The notes below the pieces were generated by a model. The model was not told where the DNA came from, did no database searches, and saw only the letters and a program-made list of their open reading frames with translations. DNA of 22,826 nt from DATHGT01 sp035317605 (lineage in GTDB: Bacteria > Methylomirabilota > Methylomirabilia > Rokubacteriales > CSP1-6), in contig DATHGT010000388.1 of NCBI GenBank assembly GCA_035317605.1, forward strand, positions 1 to 22,826. Reading direction: 5' to 3'. This document shows positions 22,547-22,826 of this stretch, piece after piece. The translations under genes were made by a program, and so were the position numbers. Within the stretch, counting starts at the first letter, position 1, and each line of letters opens with the position of its first letter.

Positions 22547-22699
22547 CTACCGTTTCGGCTTCTTCGTCGTCTTCGTGGCCCGCCGCTTCGCTTTGGCGGG
22601 CTTCGCCGCTTTCGGGGGCGGGGGAATCCGCACCAGCGCGGCGATGACGGCCTCGACGGGCAGTGGGTACAGGCTGATAGGCCCCAGGCGTTCAGGCAT
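22547..22699 (-). CDS. 50-residue protein with a basic lysine/proline-rich tail
   Basis: The ATG at 22699 opens MPERLGPISLYPLPVEAVIAALVRIPPPP (given here in part only as MPERLGPISLYPLP, then a short helix VEAVIAALVR). The tail from residue 26 is PPPPKAAKPAK followed by a lysine/arginine-rich end with no acidic residue. The first half, with ISLYPL then a helix ending ALVR, resembles small bacterial proteins of unknown function that I recall starting with a similar SLxPL motif; the match is from memory. The basic tail could bind RNA, DNA or acidic lipids. A TATCCT box ends exactly 7 nt before the ATG, so a leaderless message is likely. The stop is 7 nt before the CxxC gene. Confidence 0.6.
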   Translation of the reverse strand: MPERLGPISLYPLPVEAVIAALVRIPPPPKAAKPAKAKRRATKTTKKPKR

Positions 22700-22706
22700 C
22701 GGGAGG

Positions 22707-22712
22707 AGGATA
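22707..22712 (-). promoter_or_regulatory. -10 hexamer for leaderless transcription of the small-gene unit
   Basis: Read on the minus strand this is TATCCT (5 of 6 to consensus), ending 7 nt before the ATG at 22699 with no Shine-Dalgarno sequence in the gap. It matches the geometry of four plus-strand genes and supports the small ORF as a real gene. The remaining sequence to 22826 shows no gene I can support. Confidence 0.5.
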
Positions 22713-22826
22713 CCGCAGGGCGACCCACTGATTACGAAGCCGTTTCACGTCGGGTTCGCTGGTCACTGTGGATCTTCATCCGTCACCACCGATCGCTCGT
22801 ATCCCCGCGGTACCAAAGGCGAGCAG

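Overview
The window is GC-rich bacterial chromosome with dense, mostly well-conserved genes. The cell envelope genes point to a Gram-negative (diderm) organism: an RlpA lipoprotein, a PBP1b-type peptidoglycan synthase, a bactofilin, an exosortase-type FemAB-like protein and several glycosyltransferases. The gene mix (glycogen synthase of the Corynebacterium type, SerC of the Methanosarcina type, sigma-54 two-component pair, exosortase-style FemAB) would fit a soil or sediment lineage such as Rokubacteria/Methylomirabilota or a deltaproteobacterium-like group. That placement is an impression, not a proof. No rRNA, tRNA, CRISPR array, phage gene or transposase was seen.

Layout. 1-3415: start of an exported protein leaving the window (minus), a HAD phosphatase fused to a HerA-like ATPase (minus), rlpA (plus), and a GT4 glycosyltransferase (minus). 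3476-6827: a DedA membrane protein, then an overlapping histidine kinase / sigma-54 response regulator pair (plus). 6828-7125 has no gene but carries a strong 34-bp inverted repeat. 7126-7594: a small hicB-hicA toxin-antitoxin island of lower GC. 7721-10149: a glycogen/maltose-1-phosphate synthase, a NagD-like HAD phosphatase and a bactofilin (plus). 10163-14533 is a minus-strand unit with femAB-like, GT2 and PBP1b genes in transcription order, converging on the bactofilin. 14805-17258: a large secreted glycosidase-like protein with two Ig-like domains, ended by a tandem repeat and a G/C hairpin. 17514-21880: a CDP-alcohol phosphatidyltransferase with an unusual active site, a methyltransferase, serC and serA (plus). 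21881-22308 is gene-free and contains a long imperfect palindrome. 22309-22699: two small minus-strand genes, one of which appears to have been missed by length cut-offs.

How the genes work together. Two themes recur. The first is cell-surface construction: RlpA, PBP1b, bactofilin, FemAB-like, GT2, GT4 and the secreted glycosidase. The second is small-molecule and lipid supply: serine biosynthesis beside a phospholipid-type transferase, and glycogen synthesis.

The most general signal is regulatory. At least five transcription-unit heads have a TANNNT -10 hexamer ending exactly 7 nt before the start codon and little or no Shine-Dalgarno sequence, with a sixth at 8 nt. This indicates widespread leaderless transcription, while most genes inside operons (and a few unit heads) carry Shine-Dalgarno sequences. 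No clearly new multi-gene system was proven. The best candidates for something undescribed are the HAD-HerA fusion, the Asp-to-His phosphatidyltransferase with its methyltransferase partner, the gene-end palindromes, and the two-small-gene unit.
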